DNA of 64,000 bases from Kuschelorhynchus macadamiae (taxonomy: Eukaryota > Arthropoda > Insecta > Coleoptera > Curculionidae): positions 992,001 to 1,056,000 of the forward strand of contig JAUTXW010000066.1 of NCBI GenBank assembly GCA_030620095.1. The letters are read 5' to 3'. Positions 45,439 to 56,391 of this stretch are shown in pieces. Made by a program: the position numbers and the translations under genes. The notes beneath the pieces were generated by a model. That model was not told the origin of the DNA. It saw only the letters and a program-made list of their open reading frames with translations, and did not search any database. Every line of letters begins with the position of its first letter. The stretch's first letter is position 1.

Positions 45439-47351
45439 GGTGGCCAATCGAAAACGTACCGCAAGGCATAACGGCCAGGGTAATTTTTTTTTCAAAAAAT
45501 CCAAAAACACGTCAATTTTGTTTGTGAGGGGGACAACTTTTGCCCTTAAAATGATCGCAAAATTTTCAACCCTCTAAGCGGGGGTGTCATCCCCCAAACT
45601 TTTTCAAATAGGAAGAAGGGTCAAGTGGTACCGCAATAAAAAGGGCTTTCTATTCTCTATATATTCCCGCTTTGGTTTTGAAAATCGGTCAAGTCATTTA
45701 GAAAATATGAAGGATTGAAATTTGAAAAATAAATTTTTCAAAAAACGCATAAATTGAATTAAATAAAAAAAACTTACCGTATTAATGAAGCAAATGCTGA
45801 AAATGTTGCCCGTCGACCTCCATACAGTAATACAAATTAGCTTCAAATCGTTCTCGAACATTCTGAAGAACTCGAGGGGTCATTTCGCGACAAACGTCAA
45901 TAATTCGTGTTCGCAGATCTTCTAATGAGGCAAGTGGAGTGCTATACACTTTACTTTTTATGTGTCCCCATAGAAAAAAGTCTAAAGGAGTCAAGTCGGG
46001 TGACCGGGGAGGCCACTCAATGGCACCCCTTCGTCCTATCCACCGCCCGGGAAAGTTAGTGTTTAAATAATTACGCACATTTTGAGAGTAATGTGGAGGT
46101 GCACCGTCTTGTTGAAATATCAGTTCCGCTTCAACGTATCCAGGATTATTTTAGATGATGTCAGTTAGGGCTGGGTCGATGGTATTTTCCAGTAAATTTA
46201 AGTACATATCACCTGTTAGAGTTCCAGGAAGAAAAAAAGGACCCACAATAGAATTTCCAAAAATACCAGCCCACACGTTCAATTTCTGAGGATGTTGTGT
46301 GTGCACCTCGTGAAATACCCTGGGGTTGTTCTCAGCCCAGTACCGACAGTTATGCCGATTAACTACACCGTTCAAAAAGAAAGTGCACTCACCCGAAAAA
46401 CACACATTGAATAGAAAATTATTATTATTGGCCACTCGTTCACTAATAGTTTCACAAAATTGCAAGCGGCGATCAAAATCGTCTTCGTTGAGTTCTTGTA
46501 CCAACTGAATTTTATACGGGTGGAAATGGTGTTTTTTCAATATTCTTTGGACACTTGTACGATTCACGCCGGCCTCATTGGCTAATTTTCTTGTACTCAG
46601 CGTACTATCCATGGCAACTTGGCCCAATACAAAGACCTCCATAGCTTCATTTACTACAGGATTTTCCATGTGCCTCTTTTTATTTATAAGGGATCCAGTT
46701 TCGCGAAATTTTGCTACTAACTCGCGAACAATTTTGCCGGAAAGGTGTTTTTCAGGATGTCGTTCATTAAATATCTGCGCAACCCGATTGCCACATTCAT
46801 TATTTTTAAAATAAAGTTCGATTATTTCCACTTTTTCTGCAAGTGAGTACACCATAATTATTGATAAAAAATTTAATGATATTGAGAAATTTAAACGCAC
46901 AAGTTACAGAACAGCTATCTAGCAACTACCGCACCTGATCGTTGTGGCATGTCAAATCACTAAAATCAGCAGTAAACATCTAAAATAACAGGACAAAAAT
47001 AGCGAATTGGTCGAAGGAATTTATCCTTATCATTTACTCTGATAATTTGTAAATAAACATTTTAAATTTCAATCCTTCATATTTTCTAAATGACTTGACC
47101 GATTTTCAAAACCAAAGCGGGAATGTATAGAGAATAGAAAGCCCTTTTCATTGCGGTACCACTTGACCCCTCTTCCCATTTGAAAAAGTTTGGGGGATGA
47201 CACCCCCGCTTAGAGGGTTGAAAATTTTGCGATCATTTTAAGGGCAAAAATTTTCCCCCTCACAAACAAAATTGACGTGTTTTTGGATTTTTTGAAAAAA
47301 AAATTACCCTGGCCGTTATGCCTTGCGGTACGTTTTCGATAGGCCACCCTG
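45436..47351 (-). mobile_element. M9, near-complete DD41D mariner
   Basis: Starts CAGGGTGGCCAATCGAAAAC and ends with its complement, between TA repeats. The arms are about 288 bp each (45436-45723 and 47064-47351) with very few mismatches, so insertion is recent. Confidence 0.9.
45782..46855 (-). pseudogene. DD41D transposase (M9), D-to-G and one stop
   Basis: Starts at 46855 (MVYSLAEKVEIIELYF); the frame is open upstream to 46900. The helix-turn-helix is at residues 1-55. At residue 155 the usual FSDECTF reads FSGECTF (codon 46393-46391, GGT), so the first catalytic aspartate is Gly. A single in-frame TAA at 46151-46153 follows PALTDII, and the same frame then runs to the end. The second (FQQDGAPPHY) and third (LTPLDFFLWG) aspartates are intact, 41 residues apart. 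There are no other lesions. With two independent knockouts it can act only as a substrate for another transposase. Confidence 0.9.
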
Positions 47352-47359
47352 TATATATA

Positions 47360-48204
47360 TAGCCTCCAAAATATCAATCCGTCATCTTCATTCATTTATT
47401 TATTTACCTTCTCGCATTATTTTTTATACACCCTCTATAATATAGCTGATTTTAAAAAAAAATAAAAACTTTATATTTTGCCTTATGAATATTTTTGCAT
47501 TCATACCAAAACACCCTATATAGCACAACTATTAAAAATAAATCTATTTTATTTTTTATACGCCCTCTATAATATACTTGAATATTATTAATAAAGATTT
47601 TGATTTTATTTTATATATATTAGCGACTTGTGATACTTTATTCACTTTTTGCACTTAATTTTTTTACACTCTGTACGATATATTCAATCGTTGTTGTTTT
47701 ATTACTATACTTTTATGTACCCTGTATAATATATCTAAATATAAACCTTTATATTTTATTCTAAAACAAAATCTTACCTATACTCAGATAAAGACATATT
47801 TGTGAAAAAAAATTTTTTTTCATCTCGATGACGATAGGTTTTGTCGCCTTCGGGATCGAGCATGCGCGATATTTCGAACATCGTATTTGTTATGATTTTA
47901 GCCCAAGGTAGAGAACCTCCTTAGAGGGAAATTGAAAATATCAGATTTCATTCAATTCTTAGCTATTTGAGGGCCGCCATCTTTGAAAAAAAAATATTGG
48001 TGAAAAAAACATGTAAATGAATCGATAAATTCGCTTTTACCTACTTCTAGATGTGACATTAAGACAAAATGGCGACTTAATAAATTTTCTAAAAAATCAG
48101 CGTAAAAACTAGTTATTAGATATTATTAGTCTGAATTTTAAATTACAACATTTACACTACCTATAATACTTATTTTTACGCATTTGAATGTGGATCGCGT
48201 GATC
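47360..48204. repeat. Non-coding DNA with repeated terminus-like motifs
   Basis: Variants of ACACCCTCTATAATATA occur near 47432, 47512, 47554, 47672 and 47717, each followed by A/T-rich sequence. From about 47990 the modular repeat (AAAATGGCGACTTAATAAAT) appears. Nothing coding is seen. Confidence 0.4.
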
Positions 48205-51200
48205 GAGTATTATGGTTAAGAATGATGAGTTCTCATTTGTTCATTTTAATGTTCGTTCATTGTGTACAACTTTTCACGAATTTCAGGATTTTGTTACGGA
48301 GGAAAAATTTCAGGTTGTAGGTTTGTCTGAAACTTGGCTGAGTGACACCATATCTGACCTGGGTTTAAATATTCCAGACTACAACCTTGTTAGAAAGGAT
48401 AGGGATGGCCGTGGTAGTGGAGTGGCATTGTATATACATAACTCGCTTCAATTCAAAGTTTTAAAAGCACCAGATCAGCAAAGCCGCCTTGAGCAAGTGT
48501 GGGTGAGTGTTAATTATATCGACCTCCCAATATCAATGTCAATGAATATTTGGAGGATCTGGAAAATGCTTTAGTTAGTTTTTTGCCTGCCAGTAGTAAT
48601 ATTTTCTTTGGTACTGATTTTAATATAGACGTTTCACAGGCGCATAATGCCGCCTGTAAACACTTTTCTCGTTTATTAAATAAATATAATTTAACACAAC
48701 TTGTTCATGGCCCTACTCGGATTTCTGTAAATAGTAGTTCAATCATTGACTTATTAATCACTAATTCACCTGAACTGTGTACTAAAGTAGAGGTTATTAA
48801 TATGGAGGATATCTCAGATCATCATTTAGTGTACTCAGTTCTGAATTTGGAAAAGCCACGTAAACCAATTTCATTTCGAACATATCGTGATTTTTCTGGC
48901 TTCGATTTAAATAATTTTTTATTCGATTTGACCTCTGTTTATTGGGATTTTATCTATAATCTAACCGACGTAAACGAAATGGTCTCTTTTCTAAATACCA
49001 ATATTATTCAAGTTTTTGATGCGCATGCTCCAATAAAAACATCCCGATTTACAAAGGCACCGGCCCCTTGGATTACCCCTAACATTAAATCCATGATGAA
49101 ACTACGACAAAAAGCCCTTACTAAATATAAAAAATTAAAAACAGATGCAGCATTTAAAGAATATAAGCAACTTCGAAATTTTGTAACATCCGCTGTTCGA
49201 AGTGAAAAAAAGGCCTTTCTCAAACACAAATTTAAAACTGACCCCAAGTTATTTTGGAAAACTTTAAAATCATTAAATATTGGCAGTTCTTCTAATACAT
49301 GTAATAAAATACATGAAAAGGCACCTTTTGAATTTAATAAGTTCTTTGTTGATAGTGTGCCGAAAATAAACTCTAACCCTGGCACTGGTATCTTCCAGCA
49401 ATATGCAGATAATGTTGCTCTACAACCCGAAAGCCAATTCAAGTTTAAGAAAGTAAGTGAAGACCAAGTGAATAGGGTAATATCTCAGATCAGGAGCACT
49501 GCTATGGGGTCTGACTGCATGAACATAAAAATGATTAATCACGTGACTCCTTGTATTTCCCCGCATATTACATTTATAATAAATCACTGTCTTATGTCTG
49601 GTGTTTTTCCAGAAGCCTGGAAACAGGCTGATATAATACCTGTTCCTAAAATTAACAACCCAATTGAATTGTCGCACTATCGTCCTATAAGTATACTCCC
49701 TACTATGTCTAAAGTTCTTGAAAAACTAATTAAGGTGCCACTTGATGATTTTATTTCAAGTAATCATTTGCTTCCTATAACACAGTCAGGTTTCCGAGCA
49801 GAACATAGCACTTGTACAGCTCTTCTTCATGTATATGATGATATATTTGTAGCTCTTGATCAGGGCAAAACAACGGTTTTGGTTTTATTAGATTTTAGTC
49901 GAGCCTTTGACACTCTAGACCATTCCATTTTTTTAGCCAAACTTAAGTACTTTGGACTTCATACCTCTAGCCTTAACCTAATAAAAAATTATATTTTAAA
50001 TAGGTGTCAAAGGGTAAGGCTGAATTCTGCTCTATCTGAGTATGTGGAGTTGCAACAGGGGGTTCCACAGGGTAGTGTTCTTGGTCCGCTACTTTTCTCC
50101 CTGTATACATGTGACTTCCATGAACACCTCCGAACTTGTCGCTCGCACCAGTACGTTGACGATACGCAAATTTATCTTTCATTTGATTACACTGATGTCG
50201 CCGAATCTATTAATGCTATTAACTTAGATCTTTCCACCATATCCAATTTAAGTAAAGATCGTAAACTTGTTTTAAACGGTGCCAAGTCCAAACTGCTCGT
50301 TTTCGGTGAATCCCTTTCTAATGACTTGAGTATTGGTATAGATGGTTCTTTTTTAGCTCCTTCCAATAACCAGAGAAATTTGGGAATTGTCATGGACACT
50401 GATCTTAGGTTTGAGGGGCATGTATCAAAATTAGTACAGGCATGTTTTTATAAATTAAAAATACTCTATATGAATAAAAACTTTCTTACAACCGATATTA
50501 AACTACATCTATGCGATTCCTTAATATTATCAATTGTTGGTTATTCCAATGTACTGTTTTGGCCAGCTTTGTATCAACGGGAAAAAAGAAGTCTTCAGAA
50601 AATCCAAAATACTTGTTTGCAATTTTGCTTTGACATGAGAAAATTGATCATGTTACTCCGCTTTTGGATAGATCAAAATGGCTCACCTTGGACGAGCGAT
50701 TTGTGTTACAGATGGCAACGCTTGTACATAGGGTGGCGCTGTCTGGAAAACCTGCATATCTGTACAGTAAATTAAGGTCAAATTTTAGTGTTCACGGTAG
50801 AAATACGCGAAACGGTCAAAGTTTTGTCATTCCTAAGCATAAATCTGCCAAATTTCAGGGCTCATTTAGTTATAATGCACCCAAAATATACAGCACATTG
50901 CCATCTGAGGTAAGAGGCCTCTCGGTCGTGACAACCTTTAAAGAAAAAGTAAAAAAGATTATTTTAGATAAACGAAATGTTTAGGTTTTTTCTTTTCTCC
51001 TGACATCCTCTAGTTTGCATTTTTTTTACTCTTCTTAATTCAATTTTTTTTTTTTTTATTTTCTTATCAGACAATGAACAGTGAGAATTTTTAGGCTTTA
51101 CCCATATGGGCTATTATATGTACTGGAAAATATGTATTCTTTTCTTTTATTTTTAGTTGTTATTAGTTACAATGAATGTGGTAATTATAAATATTGTATA

Positions 51201-51347
51201 CTTATTTTATGATTAGGATTACTTTAGGTAAGATGGTTAGATAGAGTAGCCATAGGCTAGATCTCGCCATCTTTTGTATGTATCTATTTGTATTTATGTA
51301 TATGAAAGAAATAAAATACATTTATTATTATTATTATTATTATTATT
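48205..51347 (+). mobile_element. LINE N4, nearly full-length
   Basis: Non-LTR element with endonuclease and reverse transcriptase and an ATT-repeat tail at about 51318-51347. It is inserted within the modular repeat, which lies on both sides. I see no ORF1 upstream, so the 5' end may be missing. Confidence 0.75.
48212..50984 (+). pseudogene. LINE N4 endonuclease-reverse transcriptase, two frameshifts
   Basis: ATG 48212 opens the AP-type endonuclease (FVHFNVRSL, VGLSETWLSDT, RGSGVALYI). A frameshift near 48530 moves to the frame 48550-50775, which holds the endonuclease end (FFGTDFNID, ISDHHLVYS) and the reverse transcriptase: LSHYRPISILPTMSKVLEK, VLLDFSRAFDTLDH, QGVPQGSVLGPLLF and the catalytic box HQYVDDTQIYLSF (about 50147-50185). 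The box reads YVDD where relatives have YADD. A second frameshift near 50690 leads to the C-terminal part ending at 50984. It is dead but lightly damaged, and related to N3 and N5. Confidence 0.85.
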
Positions 51348-51596
51348 AATTTCGTTTTAAAATTTACCTAAAAATTAAGGTAGAAACTAATAAATATTGA
51401 TCAGACAAAATCTACTAAAATGTTTAAAAAAAATATATAAGAGAATCCATAAATTCGCCTTTAACTACTTCTTTCGTACAGAAATCCATTTCACTGAAAT
51501 TTTATTAATCTCTATAACTGTTTGATATTAAGTTAAAAAAATTGGTAAATTTCCTTTACCCGAAAATTCCCTCAGTATGAATCTTTCCCTTTATTA

Positions 51597-51758
51597 AGGC
51601 CGTTTTACATGATGCAATTCGATGCAAAAGTTGCAATAGTCTTGAACAAAAGCATGCGCAGTGCTGCTAAGACATTTGTACCTTTTGTCAAACTGCGCAT
51701 GCCTTTGTTCAAGACTATTGCATATTGCAAAGAAGAATTGCAGCATGTAAAACGGCCT
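51597..51758. mobile_element. PIF/Harbinger-type MITE, 162 bp
   Basis: AGGCCGTTTTACATG at the left is mirrored at the right end, with TTA on both sides (51594-51596 and 51759-51761), the target size of PIF/Harbinger. A second internal inverted repeat (AGTCTTGAACAAA with GCATGCGCAG and its complement) makes most of it a hairpin. Confidence 0.75.
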
Positions 51759-51819
51759 TTAGGAATAGAAAAGCGTGACCGAATTTAGTTCAGTATGTAG
51801 TCATTTAGTAACAGACATC

Positions 51820-52592
51820 TTTTATCGAGCGCCATTTTGTTACACCATTTTGGATTTCTAGCTAAATTTGAAATGGCATAATTTAAAATAAATCGGATAA
51901 GTAGTTTTTACAATGACACATTGTCATTTTGTTCCGTTTTGTTGAGATCGTAACAGTTTACCCCTATATTTCTGCAAAACTTAAAGTTGATTGATAAGTA
52001 GATTTTTTTTACGTTGATTTTTTACACATTTTATTTGGCCGCCATTATTTCGCCATCTTAAATTCGTACCACAGCTTTACTAGTCTATCTCTATATTAAA
52101 TTTGATGCTTGCACAAAATTTAAAAATAATTTAATAAGTAGTTTTTCAGGCTAATTATTTAAATATTTTATTAGGTCGCCATTTTGTTTTTCTATCTTAG
52201 ATTCATACCAAAATGATACTACTTCCATCCTATATAATATCTGATTTTTGTGTAAAATTTGACGTACATTAGATTATTAGTTTTTTCAGTAATATTTTTT
52301 TAACCTTTCAATAGGCCGCCATCTTATTGCGCCATATTGGATTTTTATTAAAATATTACCAGGTAATCCCCATATTACCTCTCATTGTTGAGCAAAATTT
52401 GAAGTCTATCGGGAGAGTAATTTTTAAGCTATGCCGAGAATTGACAGACAGACAAACAGACCGACAAATTTGACAAAACATAACATTTGGGTACGCTCAA
52501 ATATGAAGATATGTAGGAGGGTGATTTTTTTTCACGATTACAAATATTTTGTTTGATCGCCATTTTTTTCCGACGTCTTAAATTCATACAAC
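51820..52592. repeat. Tandem modules, period about 139 bp
   Basis: GCCGCCAT-type starts occur at about 52038, 52177 and 52317, with earlier, more diverged modules near 51831 and 51935 and a partial one near 52556. Each module reads roughly gene-free: CCATCTTGGATTCATACCAAAAT, then CAAAATTTGAAGT, ATAAGTAGTTTTT. One edge carries TTGACAGACAGACAAACAG. Related pieces occur at 17.3, 24.6, 41.5, 48.0 and 58.3 kb. Confidence 0.65.
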
Positions 52593-55069
52593 AATTGAGG
52601 CGTGTTTTACAAAAACAACATATGTCCAAAATTAAAAAAATTCAGGAGATAAAAAAAAACGCTTAATTTTAAAACTGTTTATGTTTTCAATTTTTTTTTA
52701 GTTATTTACTGTTGAGATAAGCTTAACAAGTTGATTCGTAATGTAAGAAACAAAGTTTTTTGTTCGAATACTTTAAAAAAAGTAAAAAACTGTTGGACAT
52801 ATGTTCTTTTTGCAAGAAAAAAAAAGCAAATTTTCAAAAAAACCAATTTATTTGGGAAAAAAAAAACAAAATAAGATGTTTGCGATAATATGTTTGCGAA
52901 TGAATAATAGGTGCATAATTTTAATCTTCGCATCCACTGCTATTGTCATCCTCTTCTATATCTAGATTATCAGAGCTAGATAGATTACCAAGGAGCCGTT
53001 CATAGTACTCTTTGTTTCGCTGGAGGCGTAGTAAAGGTAATAGCGATTTTAAGTTTTCTGCTTTATTTGGAGCAACTGTTAAAAGTTGATTGTAGAGCGG
53101 TTCAAGTTGGATAGTGCATGGCAAGTTTACCTTGGCAACGATACTGCTTCGAAATGGTCCGTTATAGGTATCCTTTAAAGATAGTGTGGAGCTTTAAGGA
53201 AAAAGTTACATGTTGCGGATTTGATGTCAAAGAAGTCATGTTGTTTCATTTTCACCAAATTAAAAGGGCTAGGTTTCATTCTGGCATTTAATATTGTCTT
53301 ATCCCAATCCTCTGGTCTTTCGGCTCTCTCCAGGCGTCTCTTCTTTTTTTTCAATCAAAGCAAAATCTGAATCATTCGGCAAAAATGAATGGCCTCTCAT
53401 TGGAAATATGTATTCTACCGAATCAGCTATTCTTAAAACGTGAACTAGGGTATATAAAAAATGTACCATTACATAATTTTTATTTTGCCCTGGGCAGCCG
53501 TCACTAAAAATAACTAAATTGCGATTATGGATGTTATTTTTAAGGTAATGCAACAACATTGAAGTGACCTCATTGGCGCCCTTTTTAGCTTCATTTTCAA
53601 GATAAGTGTACATCGTGGCATCTTCAGTTCCTAGGTCATCTATCCCAAAAACATTGTACCACAGTTGACGGCTGTAGAATACTGGGTTAGATGGTATATG
53701 AGGAAGGGGTAAATTCTGCATAAAATCAAAGCTAATGCACATCAATTCGCCAGCTTTTGCTTTACTTTTAAATTTTCGTTTCAGTTCAAAAAATGATTCA
53801 GCTTTGCGAAGGTGTATTTCTCTTTCGATTTGGAGTTGGTTTCGTTCTTCTGTATCAAGGCCGGTACGGTTAAGCTGCTGTAAAAGTCTGTCACAGTCTG
53901 AACAGGTATCAGATCTCGGAAATCCAAATTTAATATTAAAATTGGTTCTAAAAACTTTCCAGTAGGTTTTGTACGGTATGTTTATTTTATAACTTTGCAC
54001 AAACATGTCATGCATATCCTTCAAAGTAAGAGATTCTGGTCAGTTTGGATTTTTACGACGTGAATAATGCGATTGTCTTGCAGGGAATGATTTAATATGG
54101 ATTTTAATAAGTTCCGTTATGCATTCCGGGGTTTTTTTGGGCCTGTTTTGATGAATGCCCCGTTTGTCTCTGGGAGAAGCACCTGTGGTCATCAAAGAAT
54201 CTCGGATTCGTCTTAGACGAGCCTCCTTAATACCATAAAGGCTAAGGAAAGCTTTCTTGCAAATTTTATTTTCAGATTCCCCTGCCCTAACATTATATGT
54301 AAAAGAGGCACCATGAGTTTTCTTATGTACTTCTGTTCTAGGACGTCTTCTTGTAATATGATTCATTGAAATAAGGCCATTTAAATGTGCATCTTGACTA
54401 TTTTTGTCATTCATATTATTGAATTGCGTAAGAATAAAACATCTTTTTTCTTCCGAAACTTTGGAGAAACAAGCATTTTTACAGCTACAACAAAATATTT
54501 TTGTGAACCTTCCATACCCCCATTCCTTAATTAAAAGTAAACATACCTGCAAGGTTCTCCAGTTTTACGTGCTTCAACAAGATTGCCTTTATGATTTGTG
54601 TGTTCCTCACCACGAACTTTAAACTGTTTTATTAGAGTTTCGCGCTTAATTTTCTTCTCTTTCTTTTTGGGCCAATCAGTAGGCACATCTCCATCGTTTT
54701 CCATGTTTCACGATAATGTTTTAAACTTTGAAAACAACCACGATACCACGATAATCACAACACATCTATACCGAAAACGTAACAATAACAAATTAACTTA
54801 GTTGTACGCATCAGCAAAAATTTCTAGCAAAAAGCACACATGTCCTATCCTGTCGCGGACTTGTGTGGTATTTGTGTGAAAAGCCAGGGACATATGCGCT
54901 TTTTGTGGAATCACTGAAACTTTAGCTGTGCATATCTTGGCATTTATGTTGTTTTTGCAGAAACTGACTTTATGATATTATAATTATGTTTCTTTTCTAC
55001 TAGATGACGCTACAAACTCATTTTCGCCAAATTTGGACTTATGTGGTTTTTGTAAAAGACGCCTCAATT
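52593..55069 (-). mobile_element. Candidate new DNA transposon carrying a DUF7869 protein
   Basis: Terminal inverted repeats of about 40 bp: 52593-52633 and 55030-55069, starting AATTGAGGCGT and differing at about four positions. They enclose a single spliced gene. Shorter copies of the inner repeat (GGACATATGT, GGACTTGTGTGG) recur just inside the ends at about 52795, 54858 and 54887, like transposase-binding sites. The element lies in the modular repeat. A target duplication is unclear: ATACAAC on the left against ATACCAT on the right. I know of no named superfamily with this terminus and protein. Confidence 0.6.
52921..54704 (-). pseudogene. DUF7869 protein, possible DDE-type transposase
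   Basis: Exon 1 is 54704-54547 (MENDGDVPTDWPKKKEKK, ending at GEPC). A 62-bp intron (54546-54485, GTATGT...TTGTAG) follows. Exon 2 begins CKNACFSKVSEEKR, so the splice joins two halves of a cysteine motif. Then come ARQSHYSRRKNPN, an in-frame TGA near 54042, CSDCDRLL, and the DUF7869-like core: ISFDFMQNLPLP (Asp near 53727), LVIFSDGCPGQNKN (Asp near 53502) and RGHSFLPNDSDFALIEKK (Asp near 53367). Frameshifts near 53345 (an A-rich run) and near 53190 precede the C-terminal acidic tail ending at 52921. This spacing of acidic residues on predicted strands resembles an RNase H-fold DDE transposase. That is inference. Confidence 0.65.
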
Positions 55070-55101
55070 ATACCATTTCATCTCTATACCGCAACCAGCC
55101 G

Positions 55102-56078
55102 TAGGGTTGCCACCTTTTTGCAAAGTGAAAAAAGGACATTGCACTTTACAAAAATTTGAAACGGGGGGAGGGGAACAGCGGTTGATTGTGCCGCGTGCGG
55201 ACCGCCGCGCCGGTAACAAATTGCTACTTTGAAAAGCTCTTTTAAGATCAAACTATGATTTGAGATTAACGAGGTTTTCTAAATAAAATTGCCGATTCTA
55301 AGCAAAAAATTTATAACATGTTATTGCCTAATTAAATTTAAAGGAATAATTTTTTATTAGATTTTGCTGTCTGCAAAACAGCATTATTATTTTCTATGGA
55401 GTCATAAAATTCCTGGCAATTTTCTCTAAAATTAAAATAAACTAATTATTCTGAACGAATTAATTCTATAGAACAACGATTTCTTTCGTCTCGCGATTTG
55501 GTAGCCATCACAGAAAAAAATCGTTCAGAAAATGCCGAACTGTCAGATACACTTAACAAAAATGACATTAACAAAAAAGCAGCATTATCAAAACGATTAA
55601 AAAGAATTGGTGTGTTTAAATTTAAACGATCGTTTTGAATTTCCTGGTAACTTTCAAAAATCTACATCACCTTATCAAAAAGCTGGTTCACATTGATTTG
55701 CAAATTTGGATTGTTAATTTCTCCTCAAAATCTGAAAATAATGAAAATTTTATTTTTAAATTTAATTTGCCGACCACACTGTGCCAACTGTCTTCAGAAA
55801 ATGCATACCATTTTTGAATGTATTGGATAGATCTTTCATAAACTGCATTAAAATCACTTTGTAATATATGTTTGCTAGACGCGTCAAGATATTTCAACTA
55901 AACTTTGGTTTCGAAGCCATAAAAATTGTTTTCGGGCGAAGTCAGTGATAATCAATGCAGATAATTTAATTAGGGAAAATACGTAAATAAAAAGGACATT
56001 TTAAGACAAAAAAGCCATAAGGACAATTTGTTCAAAAAAAGGACTGTCCTTTTCAAAAAAGGACAGGTGGCAACCCTA
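55102..56078 (-). mobile_element. Internally deleted hAT element
   Basis: Termini TAGGGTTGCCACCT (55102-55115) and its complement ending at 56078. The flanks ACCAGCCG (55094-55101) and GCCAGCCG (56079-56086) form an 8-bp target duplication with one mismatch. Ends also share AAAAAAGGACA-type subterminal repeats. Only the 3' third of a transposase is inside, so this is a non-autonomous derivative. Confidence 0.8.
55470..55897 (-). pseudogene. hAT transposase C-terminal fragment
   Basis: Minus-strand 55897-55688 reads QYIQKWYAFSEDSWHSV..., and after frame changes 55620-55470 reads TPILFNRFDNAAFLL followed by SVSDSSAFSERFFSVMATKS and ERNRCSIELIRSE. This is the hAT dimerisation region. No catalytic residues or BED finger are present in the element. 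Confidence 0.7.
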
Positions 56079-56086
56079 GCCAGCCG

Positions 56087-56391
56087 ACAAGATTTTTTTA
56101 ACACAGGCGAGCTGATTATCACAAGGGAAATACCCTCCCAATAATAAAAAAAATATTCGGAAAGCCCTAATACGTACCATGTTTTAAAAGCCTAATTAGA
56201 ACCTTTTATATTGGCAGGTAAACAATTTTATTGTGGGGCGGCTAAAATGGGTCCATTTTACAACGGAAAAATTACCCAGACTGGGTTGTTTACAACATAA
56301 GACATAAAATAAATTAAACATCACTCTTCTGTTGAGTTTCGAATTGAGTGGTTCTCTGTGTATCGATAAGCAAGTGTATGTGAAGACGAGA
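56087..56391. other. Upstream DNA of the zinc-finger repeat protein
   Basis: Non-coding. It may contain the 5' end of the element carrying the next gene, but no terminal repeat was recognised. Confidence 0.3.

Noticed and set aside
49008..49442. 144-codon minus-strand frame
   Set aside because: Antisense to LINE N4. It has no domain of its own.
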